This document shows positions 18,765 to 27,986 of a stretch of DNA of 64,000 nt, one piece after another. The translations under genes and the position numbers were made by a program. Location of the stretch: NCBI GenBank assembly GCA_963714325.1, contig CAVQOB010000010.1, positions 292,715 through 356,714 of the forward strand, written 5' to 3'. This DNA comes from CAVQOB01 sp963714325. GTDB taxonomy: Bacteria > Pseudomonadota > Alphaproteobacteria > Rhizobiales > Hyphomicrobiaceae. The first letter of the stretch is position 1. The number at the start of each line of letters is the position of its first letter. A model generated the notes under the pieces. The model ran no database searches, had not been told where the DNA came from, and worked only from the letters and a program-made list of their open reading frames with translations.

Positions 18765-19141
18765 CAAACATCTCCATCCCTAATGTGCGCAGGATCGAAG
18801 CACCCGCAGCGCATACTGCCTCAATAAGGATTTTGGCGGCTGCGTCAAACACCCTGATCGGCGAGGCTGACAGGGGAAGCGGACTGGTTCACCGGCAACG
18901 CCTTGCTTTTGTCCCGAGACAGAACACTCGGCGGGCGGCGTTGGTGCGCATTTGCTAAAAAAGCGTCATGTCGGCGCGGACGGCAACGAAGCGTTTACTC
19001 CTCTCGGGCACTCTAGGACGTGAAAGTTAGTTCATCGTCGTCGCGTGTTCAATTCCGGGGCAATCCTGGGCCTGATCGAAACCGGCAGTCATGCCGGCCG
19101 GCGATAGTCCGTTGCGTCAGTTGTGTAGAGTGTCGAGTATC
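18765..19141. other. Divergent gene-free stretch
   Basis: These 377 bases separate the leftward pepF from the rightward response regulator and should hold both promoters. No gene, clear promoter box or repeat was recognised. Confidence 0.45.
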
Positions 19142-20659
19142 ATGTCCAAGCGCGTTCTCATTGTCGATGACGATCCGGCCCAACGTCGTATTCTCGAAGA
19201 AATCATCAAGCGTCTCGGTTTCGAGACCAAAACCGCCCAAGGCGGCGAGCAGGCTTTGCAGCTGCTCGAAGGTCCCGACAAGGGCTCCATCTCGCTCGTT
19301 CTACTTGATCTCGTCATGCCCGGCCTCGATGGCTTCGGCGTGCTCGACAAGCTGAACGGACGCGCCGGCGTCCCCCCGATCATCGTCCAGACGGCCCAGG
19401 GTTCCATCGACGCGGCCATCAATGCGATGCGGCTCGGCGCCGTCGACTTCATCGTCAAGCCGGCAAACCCTGAGCGTCTCGACGTGTCGATCAAGAGCGC
19501 ACTCAAGATCGAAGCCCTGCAAGGCGAGATCACCCGCATCAAGAAGCGGGCCGAGGGCGAGCTGACATTCTCAGACCTCGTCATGCGCGGCGAAGCGATG
19601 AGCCGCGTCATCTCCCTTGGCAAGCGCGCTGCCTCGTCCAACATCCCCGTCCTCATTGAGGGTGAATCGGGCGTCGGCAAAGAACTGATTGCCCGCGCCA
19701 TCCAAGGCGAAAGCGAACGCCGCGCCAAGCCGTTCATCGTCGTCAACTGCGGTGCGATCCCAGAAAATTTGGTCGAAAGCACGTTGTTCGGCCACGAAAA
19801 GGGCTCGTTCACCGGTGCCGTCGACAGGCGCATCGGCAAATTCCAGGAAGCCGACGGCGGCACGTTATTCCTCGACGAAATCGGCGAATTGCCGCTTGAC
19901 GCCCAAGTCAAGCTGCTACGCGCCCTGCAGGAAGGTGAGATCGATCCGGTCGGGTCCAAGAAGCCGGTCAAGGTCAACTTCCGCCTGATCTCGGCGACCA
20001 ATCGCGACATGATCCAGCTCGTCAAGGACGGAAAATTCCGCGAGGACCTCTACTATCGCTTGAACGTTTTCCCGATCTGGGTACCGCCGTTGCGCGACCG
20101 GCTCGGCGACGTTCCCGAACTTGCCCGCCATTTCCTTGCCCGCTTCGCCGCCGAAGAAGGCAAACGCGTGATGGGTGTCTCGGAAGCGGTGATCGAGTTG
20201 CTCACGTCGTATTCCTGGCCCGGCAACGTTCGCCAGTTGGAGAACGCGGTGTTCCGCGCGGTTGTTCTGGCCGACGGCAACGAACTGACCGTCGACGAGT
20301 TTCCGCAGATTGCGGCACACGTCGATGGTTTCCGCGCTGCGGTTCCCGCCGCGCCAGCAAACGTCGATCGCATGCCGCAGTACAAGGGCCCGGCTGTGCT
20401 CGGCGCTGAAAATATCGTGCCGCAGACGATCGCCCTGGGCGGCGCATCCGGCCGCAACAGCTTAGGCATCCCGGCCGTCGATGAAAGCGGCGAAATCCGC
20501 TCGCTCGAAGCGATGGAAGCCGATATGATTCGCTTGGCGCTCGGCCGTTATCGCGGCCATATGACGGAAGTGGCAAAACGGCTCAACATCGGCCGTTCGA
20601 CGCTGTATCGCAAAATGCGCGACTACGGCCTCGAAGAGCGCGCGATCGACGCGGCGTAA
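19142..20659 (+). CDS. Sigma-54-dependent response regulator (NtrC type)
   Basis: The 505-residue protein has three NtrC-type parts. A receiver domain covers residues 1-120, with phospho-acceptor D56 in LLDLVMPGLDG. An AAA+ domain covers about 150-385, with Walker A EGESGVGKELIARAI and Walker B GGTLFLDEIGELP. A Fis-type helix-turn-helix lies at the end (MTEVAKRLNIGRSTLYRKM). The sigma-54 contact loop is GSFTGA rather than the usual GAFTGA. No histidine kinase lies beside it. Orthologues are common in Hyphomicrobiales, but the target genes are unknown. Confidence 0.93.
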   Translation: MSKRVLIVDDDPAQRRILEEIIKRLGFETKTAQGGEQALQLLEGPDKGSISLVLLDLVMPGLDGFGVLDKLNGRAGVPPIIVQTAQGSIDAAINAMRLGAVDFIVKPANPERLDVSIKSALKIEALQGEITRIKKRAEGELTFSDLVMRGEAMSRVISLGKRAASSNIPVLIEGESGVGKELIARAIQGESERRAKPFIVVNCGAIPENLVESTLFGHEKGSFTGAVDRRIGKFQEADGGTLFLDEIGELPLDAQVKLLRALQEGEIDPVGSKKPVKVNFRLISATNRDMIQLVKDGKFREDLYYRLNVFPIWVPPLRDRLGDVPELARHFLARFAAEEGKRVMGVSEAVIELLTSYSWPGNVRQLENAVFRAVVLADGNELTVDEFPQIAAHVDGFRAAVPAAPANVDRMPQYKGPAVLGAENIVPQTIALGGASGRNSLGIPAVDESGEIRSLEAMEADMIRLALGRYRGHMTEVAKRLNIGRSTLYRKMRDYGLEERAIDAA

Positions 20660-20865
20660 ACGCTGCATGTGTTGCCCAGCGCCATCAGGATCTTGCGAGG
20701 TTCGGGTGGCGGGACGCACTGTCGGGCAACCCGCTTGCGCGGCGCATGCAATTGGGCCACAACCTCTCTGAATTCGGCCTCATTTCTATGAGGACCCTTG
20801 CCGGTCCGACAGGGCATGGATTTTATTGTCTGCGGTGGCTTCACCTGCTTCCACGGAGTGCTGTA

Positions 20866-22648
20866 ATGCTGCGTTTCGCATGGGTCTCGACGGCGGCAAT
20901 GGCCGCGTTCTGGACTATTTCACCAGTCGTGATGCCGAGCGCCACGGCGCAGCAACTGCCAGCCGACGCGGCGCCTCCAGCTATCAAGCAGATCGCAACA
21001 GCGCCGGCTCAGTCGCCGGGCGACGGCGTCGCTGCGGTGGCAGCTGCGGTGCCAACGGTGATCGAAGTCCCGAAACTCGACATCGTCGTGCCACTCGAGC
21101 CACCGAAAGTTGAAATCCCGAAGATTGAGCCCAAGCTCGATGCCGCCATCGAAAAGAAACCAGCTTTCAGTCTGACGGCGGACATTGCTGAAAGGCTGAA
21201 GCGGGACCGCGTCAGTGCCGGCGATCGCGAGGATCGCGATGCCGCCGCCAAGTTCTATGACCAGCGCCAAGGCGAACCGATTTGGCTGACGCCAACCGGC
21301 TTCCATGTGGAGGCGCAAGCGTTGATGCGAGAGATCGCGATCGCTGACGATTGGGGGCTCAAGACAAGCGATTTTAAGCTGCCCAACAGCAACCTGAGTG
21401 CCAATGCCAGCGCCGTTGACATGGCCGACGCCGACGTCACTTTGTCACTCGCGGCATTGAAGTATGCCCGTCATGCCCGCGGCGGCCGCCTGGACCCCGC
21501 ACAGCTCTCGAAAAACTTCGATCGCCGCCCGCAGGTTTTTGCGCCGGACAGCGTGCTGGCAGAACTCGCACGTGCCGCCCAACCCGATGCCTATCTGAGA
21601 AGCCTACACCCAAGCCATCCACAATTTGCCCGGTTGCGGCAGAAATACCTTGCCGCCCGTGCAGGACAATTGGTCCCTGAAAAAGCGCCGGAACCTGTTC
21701 AGGACGCCGACCCACGCAACAAGCGCAAGCAGCCGGTTGCCGTGGCGGCACAACCCATTTCGTCGGCAAACCTGCAGAAGAAGTTGCTCGCCAACATGGA
21801 AATGTGGCGCTGGATGCCGGACCTTGGCGACACCTACGTCCAGAATAATATTCCGGAATTCACAACGCGCATGTTCCGTGGCGGCAAACTTGTCCACCAA
21901 GAGCGCATCGTCACCGGTAAGACGGACACCCAGAACTCCGATTTTCTCGGGCGAGTTGCAGACGGTCGTTTTCCAGCCGTTCTGGAATGTTCCGGAAAGT
22001 ATCAAATGGAAGGAACTGCAGCCGCAGCTGATGCGCAACGGCGCCGCCTTGGACAGGGCCGGCCTGAAAGCCGCCTACAATGGTCGCGAGGTCGATCCGG
22101 CGACAGTTGATTGGGCGACTGCTGATATGCGCGCGTTCCACATTTTCCAACCTCCTGGAAACAGTAACGCGCTCGGCCAGGTCAAATTCTTGTTTCCCAA
22201 CAAGCACGACGTCTACATGCACGACACGCCATCGAAGAGCTTGTTCAATCAGAACGTCCGCGCCTACAGCCACGGCTGCATGCGCGTGCGCGATCCGCTC
22301 AAGTTCGCGGAAATGCTGCTCGGTGATGATCAGGGTTGGCCCATGAGCCGCGTGGTGCAGATGGCGAACTCCGGCCCGCAGAACAACGAGGTTCGTCTGA
22401 AGCGCAGGGTACCCATCCACGTCACCTATTTCACAACTTGGGTCGACGACGACGGCAAGCTCAAAAACTTTACCGACATCTACGGCCACGAAAACCGCAT
22501 ACAATTAGGCCTTGAGGGCAAGGCGCACCTGATCGCGCAACCCAGGGAGGAGAAGTATGTGCCGCCCCGCTTCGGCCAGCCCGGCGTTCGCTTTGTGCAG
22601 AAATCATCTCCTGTCGAGAACTGGATCAAGAACATATTCAACTTTTAG
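20866..22648 (+). pseudogene. L,D-transpeptidase, YcbB type (one frameshift)
   Basis: Such enzymes make 3-3 cross-links in periplasmic peptidoglycan. The start at 20866 (MLRFAWVSTAAMAAF) opens a signal peptide and has GGAG nine bases upstream. A YcbB-type scaffold follows (FYDQRQGEPIWLT, peptidoglycan-binding helices). The reading frame shifts at 21934-21935: removing one A from CAGAACTCC restores DTQTPIFSGELQTVVF. The second part carries the YkuD catalytic motif YSHGCMRVRDP, including its cysteine. Repaired, the gene encodes 593 residues with no other defect, so a sequence error is likely. A DUF882 gene follows. Confidence 0.85.
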
Positions 22649-22885
22649 TTGAATACCATAGACAATGCCCGACAGCAAAGAACCGCCAATGAGCGCGAGC
22701 CCCGCAAGCGGCGAACCGTTCTCTGTTCAACCGGATTCTTAACGGCTGCCTTTGGTTCGCCTCATCATCGTCACCTTCCGGAGGTGCTATGGGGTCGACT
22801 TTGGGGACGGCAGCACGCCGCAAGTGAACGGCACGGGCTGAGTGAGTACGATCCGTCAAGGGTCGAAGACAAGGGGACTTGAGTT

Positions 22886-24382
22886 TTGGTACTGCGTTCT
22901 GGAGCGTTCTCGCAGCGATTGCTGGCGGGTGTGGCTGCCGTGGCCTTGATGGCCGTGGTTGGCGCTTCGGACATTACTGCGTCCTATGGCAAGTCGCGTA
23001 CCATCGCGCTTTACAACATCCACTCTAAAGAGACGCTATCGATCCTCTACAAGAAGGATGGGCAATACGTCCCCGCCGCGCTGGAAAAAATCAACTGGAT
23101 CATGCGCGACTGGCGGAAAGACGAAACCACCAAGATGGATCCGGCGCTGATTGATCTGCTGTTCGAGATCCACTCAGAACTTGGCTCCAAAGAACCAATC
23201 CATATCATTTCCGCTTTTCGCTCACGCGGCACCAATGAGATGTTGCGCAAGACGGTCGGCGGGCAAGCAAGCGAAAGCCGCCACATCGTCGGCCAAGCCG
23301 CCGATGTTCATTTCCCCGATGTGCCACTGAAGAACCTGCGGTACTCCGCGCTGATCCGCGAAAAAGGTGGCGTCGGCTATTATCCGACCTCGGCGCTGCC
23401 GTTTGTGCACGTCGACACCGACCGCGTTCGCCATTGGCCACGCCTGCCGCGCTACGAGTTGGCACTGCTATTCCCGAATGGCGCGACGCAGCATCAGCCA
23501 GCAGATGGTGGTCCGATCACCATAGAAGATGTCCGCGTTGCGCAAGCCCGCCACAAGGATCTGGCTGTCCAGGTCGCCGAGTTCCATGGCCTGCGCACGT
23601 CACAGAGGCAGCCGATGGCCATTGCCGCTGTTGAACCGCCAAAGGCAACCGCGCCAATGCCCGTTGCTGCCCCGCCGCCAGTCGAGCCGCGTGTTGCCAG
23701 CCTGACGTCCGCGCGTCCGACGCTACAACTCATCGAGCCGCCTCGCGTCGTCGACCGGCCATCACAGATCACAGCGACGACACGGCCATCAGATACCGAG
23801 CGCCGCAAGCTGACAGAACTTGCCGCACTGGCGTCTGCAGCATCATTTCCGCAATTGTTGATTGGCCCAGCGCCCGCCGCGCGGCGCAAAGCTGAGACGC
23901 CACAGCTGGCGAGCCTCACGGGCGCCGCGCCGACGGGAGCAACAGCGTTGCAGACGCCAACGACGCCGGCGCCCCGCGTAGCCGCTATTGATCCGCGACG
24001 AACATCCGCTGGGCCGCAGCGGCTCAGTGACCTGTCCATTGGCAGCGGCTTCGTCCAGGCCCCCGCCTTCGACGAGGAACATCCGGAGGAACTTTCCTAC
24101 CGGCCGTTCCCGATTGCGCCGCTGCTGACGCAAACGGCGTCCGCCGACGACCCCGCCCTAGTACGCCTGCAGCATCCGGATGTTGCCAGGACTTTGGAGA
24201 TGATCGATTCCGCCAGCGGCATGCCGCCCATGCGGCTGCGACCGGGCCAGCAGATTGCCGAGCTGATGTGGGCGCAGCAATTCAAGGGCGAAGCGGTCAA
24301 CCTCAATGCGATGAATGAACCAATCGCGCCTGTGGCACGCTCAGGCCTGCAAAGCCGCAAGGTCTCGACGTCGCAAAACTAG
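22886..24382 (+). CDS. DUF882 (YcbK-like) M15 peptidase-fold protein with long Pro/Ala tail
   Basis: The first 190 residues form a signal segment plus a DUF882 domain. Zinc-ligand motifs of the M15 fold are SESRHIVGQAADVHF and PFVHVDTDRVRHW. Such proteins are thought to trim peptidoglycan, in keeping with the L,D-transpeptidase gene just upstream. Residues about 200-498 are a low-complexity Pro/Ala/Thr-rich tail with no recognised domain. The best start is the TTG at 22886, preceded by AGGGGAC. The gene's TAG stop abuts a dispersed repeat. Confidence 0.85.
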   Translation: MVLRSGAFSQRLLAGVAAVALMAVVGASDITASYGKSRTIALYNIHSKETLSILYKKDGQYVPAALEKINWIMRDWRKDETTKMDPALIDLLFEIHSELGSKEPIHIISAFRSRGTNEMLRKTVGGQASESRHIVGQAADVHFPDVPLKNLRYSALIREKGGVGYYPTSALPFVHVDTDRVRHWPRLPRYELALLFPNGATQHQPADGGPITIEDVRVAQARHKDLAVQVAEFHGLRTSQRQPMAIAAVEPPKATAPMPVAAPPPVEPRVASLTSARPTLQLIEPPRVVDRPSQITATTRPSDTERRKLTELAALASAASFPQLLIGPAPAARRKAETPQLASLTGAAPTGATALQTPTTPAPRVAAIDPRRTSAGPQRLSDLSIGSGFVQAPAFDEEHPEELSYRPFPIAPLLTQTASADDPALVRLQHPDVARTLEMIDSASGMPPMRLRPGQQIAELMWAQQFKGEAVNLNAMNEPIAPVARSGLQSRKVSTSQN

Positions 24383-24480
24383 AGCTTATTCCGATCTGAT
24401 GGGATCAGATCGGCGCGCTAAAGTCCTTTGCTTGTCGCATTTTTGACGACGAACCGGTGCCCACTTCGTCGGAAAATGCT
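24381..24480. repeat. RIME-like dispersed intergenic repeat
   Basis: A 100-base element directly after the DUF882 stop starts with a perfect hairpin, CCGATCTGAT-GGG-ATCAGATCGG (24391-24413). It ends with the block AACCGGTGCCCACTTCGTCG and GAAAATGCT. The second block resembles the ACCGGTTCCCACTT...GGAAAATGCT module of intergenic repeats widespread in Rhizobiales, recalled from general knowledge. Function is unknown. Confidence 0.6.
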
Positions 24481-24565
24481 GTCGCCGCACGACCGGCACC
24501 CAACCCACATTTGTCTGAGCCAGCGGCGCCACAGTAACATGCGGCGGCGCTTGGTTCGGATTGCG

Positions 24566-24881
24566 CTACTCAGCCGCGTCCATCACGGCACCGTCCATAT
24601 CACCCGGCGCGCCCGTCATGCTGCTACCGCTGCCACCCAACATACCCAGCGCATGCAGATAGACCTCGAGCACGGTCTCCTCTTCCTGCCGCTCATTCTG
24701 GCTCTTCTTCCTCAGCCGCAGCACCTGCCGCATGACCTTCACGTCGAACCCTAGCGCCTTCAACTCCGCGAACTTGTCGCGGATATCGGCGCTGAGGGCT
24801 TTTTTCTCTTCCTCGAGTTCGCTCGATTTGCTCGATCAACTGGCGCAACTGATTTTGAGCCGAAGCCTGTAACGTCGACAT
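24566..24881 (-). pseudogene. gapR: GapR / DUF2312 DNA-binding protein (one frameshift)
   Basis: GapR is a small chromosome-structuring protein of alphaproteobacteria that binds AT-rich, overtwisted DNA. From the ATG at 24881 (GAGGGAG upstream) the frame reads LRQLIEQIER, then is lost. Removing one T at 24818-24819 (an A on the coding strand) restores RLEEEKKALSADIRDKF and joins the hallmark GFDVKVMRQVLRLRKKSQNE. The repaired product is 104 residues, the usual size plus a short Gly/Ser/Met tail. GapR is important in relatives, so an artefact is more likely than real loss. Confidence 0.85.
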
Positions 24882-25094
24882 GTGTTTAACTCCCTCAACG
24901 TGTCATGAAAACCAGCCATCGAACGGCGCGCCAACAGCGCGGATGGCACTGTGCAACGCGAGACCGCAAACAACTTCTGGCGATCACGCTAGGCCGTTGA
25001 GAGGGGTGTCGACAAGTTGCAGCTGGGTTTGATCCAGAGGAATCTACACACAATAAGTGGCCATTGACGGGATAGCGCAAATCCGTCTGCTGAT

Positions 25095-25763
25095 TTACCG
25101 CGTGAGCAATTGCGCCGCCAGTGATTCGTAATTGGCAAATACGTGATCCGCACCAGCGGCCAGCAGCCGTGCATCATGGCCGGCGCGAGCATGCGACCCT
25201 GCGGTCAATCCGATCGCGGTCATACCCGCCGCTCGCGCTCCTTCAATCCCGGCCGGGCTGTCTTCGATGACGAGCGCGCGCTCGGGCGCAATACCCATCC
25301 GGTCCGCCGCCAACAGAAACAGATCCGGCGCCGGCTTCCCGTTCGCCACTTCGGTCCCACTGAACATCCGCCCTTGGAAGCGGTCAGCAAGCGCAAACCG
25401 CTCGGTCGTATGGTTGAGCCAGTCGTGGGAGCTGGAGGACGCAATACACTGTGGCACATGCGCGAATTGCGTCATGAAACGCTCCGCGCCGTCCACCGGT
25501 TGGACTTCGCTGCGCATGCGTGGCCGCGCATAGGACTTGAACCGTTCGTCGAAGTCCGCGTCGAGCGGCCGCCCGAGATGAACGGCGAAACGCTCCAGAT
25601 TGTCGGACCAGCGCCGTCCCATGAACAACCGCATGGAGTCCTCAACCGTCGTCGGCACGCCTTCCCGCGTCATGAAATCGGCGAGCAACTCGTTCGACAG
25701 CGTCTCGCTATCGGCAATCACGCCATCGAAGTCGAAAATGATCAGGTCTGGAAAGGCAATCAT
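25095..25763 (-). CDS. HAD-superfamily hydrolase (phosphatase-like)
   Basis: The 222-residue protein is a HAD subfamily IA phosphatase, probably acting on a small sugar phosphate or glycolate-like phosphate. Motif I is IIFDFDGVIADSE, with nucleophile D11 and acid/base D13. Motif II is the Ser run in CIASSSSHDW, motif III the Lys in NGKPAPDLF, and motif IV ALVIEDSPAG. The small helical cap lies between residues about 18 and 90. It starts six bases past the stop of the upstream Bug receptor gene, so they are co-transcribed. The substrate is not deducible. Confidence 0.88.
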   Translation of the reverse strand: MIAFPDLIIFDFDGVIADSETLSNELLADFMTREGVPTTVEDSMRLFMGRRWSDNLERFAVHLGRPLDADFDERFKSYARPRMRSEVQPVDGAERFMTQFAHVPQCIASSSSHDWLNHTTERFALADRFQGRMFSGTEVANGKPAPDLFLLAADRMGIAPERALVIEDSPAGIEGARAAGMTAIGLTAGSHARAGHDARLLAAGADHVFANYESLAAQLLTR

Positions 25764-25769
25764 CGCGCG

Positions 25770-26753
25770 CTATTGCCCGGCCTTGATACCGTTCTCGCGC
25801 ACGACGTCGCCCCACTGCTTCATCTGTGTACCGAGCCAGGCCCGCAACTCGTCCGGCCCGCCAAAGATCGGCGTGATCTGCATCGTCTCGGTGACCTGCT
25901 TCAAGGGGCCTGGCTCTTTCAATGACTCGACGATCGCCGAACGCATGCGCTCGACCAGATCCTTTGGCGTCGCCTTGGGCGCAAACACGCCCCACCATGC
26001 ATAGCTTTCGAACCCGGCATAACCCGCTTCGATCGCTGTCGGCGTGTCCTTGGCGTTGCCAGCGCGCGTGGCCCCCGTCTGCAGCAGCGGGCGCAATCCG
26101 CCGCCACCGATCTGGGTATTGAACAGTGCGCTCGAGGCCATCGCGAGATCGACGTGACCGGCCACCGCGTCGTTGAGCAGCGGGCCGCCGCCGCGATAGG
26201 GTACATGCGTCAGTTGAATGCCGGCGCGGCGGCCGAGCAGCACTGTCGTCAAGTGTCCGAGACTGCCGGTCCCGATCGACCCGTAGTTCAACCTGCCGGG
26301 ATCCTTCTTGGCATCGGCCAGCACGTCATTGAACGTCTTCCAGGGTCGCGACGGATGGCAGCACAGGATGTGCGGCGACGTGCCAATCAACAGTACTGGC
26401 TCAAGATCTTTCTCGGTGTCGAACGGCAGTGTCTGCAGGGACGGATTGACGGCATGGGTGTCAAACACAAATAGCCAGGTGCCGCCATCGTTCTTGGCCT
26501 TCACGACCTGATTGGCGCCGATCGAGCCTTGCGCGCCAGCCTTGTTCTCGATGATGATCGTCGCACCAAGCCGCTGCTGCAGGCCGATTTGGACAAGGCG
26601 GCACATCTGGTCGACCGTTCCACCGGCTGGGAATGGCGCAACCAACGTGATCTGGCTGACCGGCCACGACTGTGCTCGTGTCGGGCCGCCGAGGGTGATG
26701 ACAGGTGCTGCGAGCGCGCTCGCGAGAAATGTCCGGCGGTTGAGGTCCATCAT
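25770..26753 (-). CDS. Bug-family periplasmic solute receptor (TctC type) with Tat-like signal
   Basis: The protein is a 327-residue periplasmic receptor of the Bug/TctC family, which binds carboxylates and feeds tripartite tricarboxylate transporters. The N-terminus MMDLNRRTFLASALAAP has a twin-arginine motif (NRRTFLA), so export folded through the Tat system is likely. Family motifs are VAPFPAGGTVDQ, IIENKAGAQGSIGA, YGSIGTGSLGHL and THVPYRGGGPLLND. No tctA/tctB lies near it, so it is an orphan receptor paired with a HAD hydrolase. The start could be either of two adjacent ATGs at 26753 or 26750. Confidence 0.88.
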   Translation of the reverse strand: MMDLNRRTFLASALAAPVITLGGPTRAQSWPVSQITLVAPFPAGGTVDQMCRLVQIGLQQRLGATIIIENKAGAQGSIGANQVVKAKNDGGTWLFVFDTHAVNPSLQTLPFDTEKDLEPVLLIGTSPHILCCHPSRPWKTFNDVLADAKKDPGRLNYGSIGTGSLGHLTTVLLGRRAGIQLTHVPYRGGGPLLNDAVAGHVDLAMASSALFNTQIGGGGLRPLLQTGATRAGNAKDTPTAIEAGYAGFESYAWWGVFAPKATPKDLVERMRSAIVESLKEPGPLKQVTETMQITPIFGGPDELRAWLGTQMKQWGDVVRENGIKAGQ

Positions 26754-26867
26754 GAACTCGAGCCCAGCAAAGCGTTGAGGGCTGCCACCCAGCCCTTCTT
26801 GTTCAACATTGCCTATCGCACGCCGTCGCATCGATCGGCAAGCGCATGCGATCCACAATCTTCTAAC

Positions 26868-26901
26868 GAAAACGGGCGGCCCAAATGATGGCGCCGCCCG
26901 T
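26868..26901 (-). terminator. Intrinsic terminator after rlpA-like gene
   Basis: ACGGGCGGC (26872-26880) and GCCGCCCGT (26893-26901) pair perfectly over 9 bases with a 12-base loop. On the minus strand the stem is followed by TTTTCGTT. It lies 28 bases past the stop of the RlpA-like gene and ends its transcript. Confidence 0.8.
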
Positions 26902-26928
26902 AACGCATCACTCAGTAGCGAGCGTGCG

Positions 26929-27804
26929 TTAGCGATAGACCGGTTCCTGTTTGGCTTCGCTCTTGCGCTTGGCCGCGACGACGGCGCCAGCCTTGGCAGT
27001 CGCCGGCACAGCAGGGACGAGCGCCTTGGGCGGCGTCACGGATGCTGCCCCTAGAGCTGATCTCGGCGCCTGACCCAAAGCCGGCTTCGTTGCCGTTTTG
27101 ACCGCTGGCGCCGCCTGCGCCGTCGATGGCTTGAACAGGCCCGCGATCGAGCGCCCGATGTCCGAGAAGGCGCGATCGATATCCGCGAAGATGCCGACAT
27201 AACCCGGCACCGACGGATACGTCCGGCCACGGCTATAGGTCGCCTCTTTCTGTGTCGGCGCCGCAAGGACGCGAACGTGCACGTTGGTCACGCCGGCTGC
27301 AACGCCGAGCTTGTCGGCTGCAGCGCGCGCGAGGTCGAGCTTGCGGTCACCATAGTAGGGGCCGGCATTGTTGATGCGGACCACCAGGGTCTTTTTGGTC
27401 TTGGGGTGCCAAACCAGAAGCTTCGTTCCATCAGGGTAGATCGGACTCGCCGCATTGTCGGCTTTCCAAGACCGGAAGTGTTCGCCCGACGACGTCAAGC
27501 CACACGGGTTATAGCTGTCCTTTTTGCAGTCGTCGTAGAACGAAGCTTTGAGAACGGTTGTTTTGCCGACCAACGCGTTGGTTTCGGAGATCGTCCGAAC
27601 ATAATGGCAGATGCCATTGAAACAGTGTGTCTTACCCGGCGTCTTGGCTTCGGTCAGTGCAGGCATCATGATCAAAACAGTGAGGCAGGCGAAACTCGCC
27701 ACCACGATCTGCTGCAGGCGTCGATGGATCAATCGATTTTCGCCGCGGTGGTCTGCGACCGCGCCGCGGATAGAAGAACACGAAGACGTCAATTTGCGTA
27801 ACAT
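26929..27804 (-). CDS. rlpA: RlpA-like double-psi beta-barrel protein
   Basis: RlpA proteins are envelope proteins, some of which are lytic transglycosylases that trim septal peptidoglycan. The 291-residue product has an N-terminal membrane or signal segment at about residues 30-52. A double-psi beta-barrel domain follows (ASFYDD, NPCGLTSSGEHF, VVRINNAGPYYGDRKLDLARAAADKLG). The tail is rich in Pro/Ala/Lys, with no SPOR domain. The conserved Asp of the RINDRGP motif is Ala here (RINNAGP), so enzymatic activity is uncertain. The ATG at 27804 has GGGAGAA upstream. Confidence 0.82.
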   Translation of the reverse strand: MLRKLTSSCSSIRGAVADHRGENRLIHRRLQQIVVASFACLTVLIMMPALTEAKTPGKTHCFNGICHYVRTISETNALVGKTTVLKASFYDDCKKDSYNPCGLTSSGEHFRSWKADNAASPIYPDGTKLLVWHPKTKKTLVVRINNAGPYYGDRKLDLARAAADKLGVAAGVTNVHVRVLAAPTQKEATYSRGRTYPSVPGYVGIFADIDRAFSDIGRSIAGLFKPSTAQAAPAVKTATKPALGQAPRSALGAASVTPPKALVPAVPATAKAGAVVAAKRKSEAKQEPVYR

Positions 27805-27986
27805 GCAGTTTTCTCCCAAGATGGGGACGCGTGGCAAACGCAACAACGCGTTTGCCGACATCCCACCGGTTTTGGCCACGGGTTAGAACTGGGCCTCTGG
27901 CAAAATCAGAATGAAGGTCCCTCAACCTCCGCCTGACCGGTCGGAAGAGCCCGAGGTTGCAGTCGCATGTCGAGAGGATGTTAATA

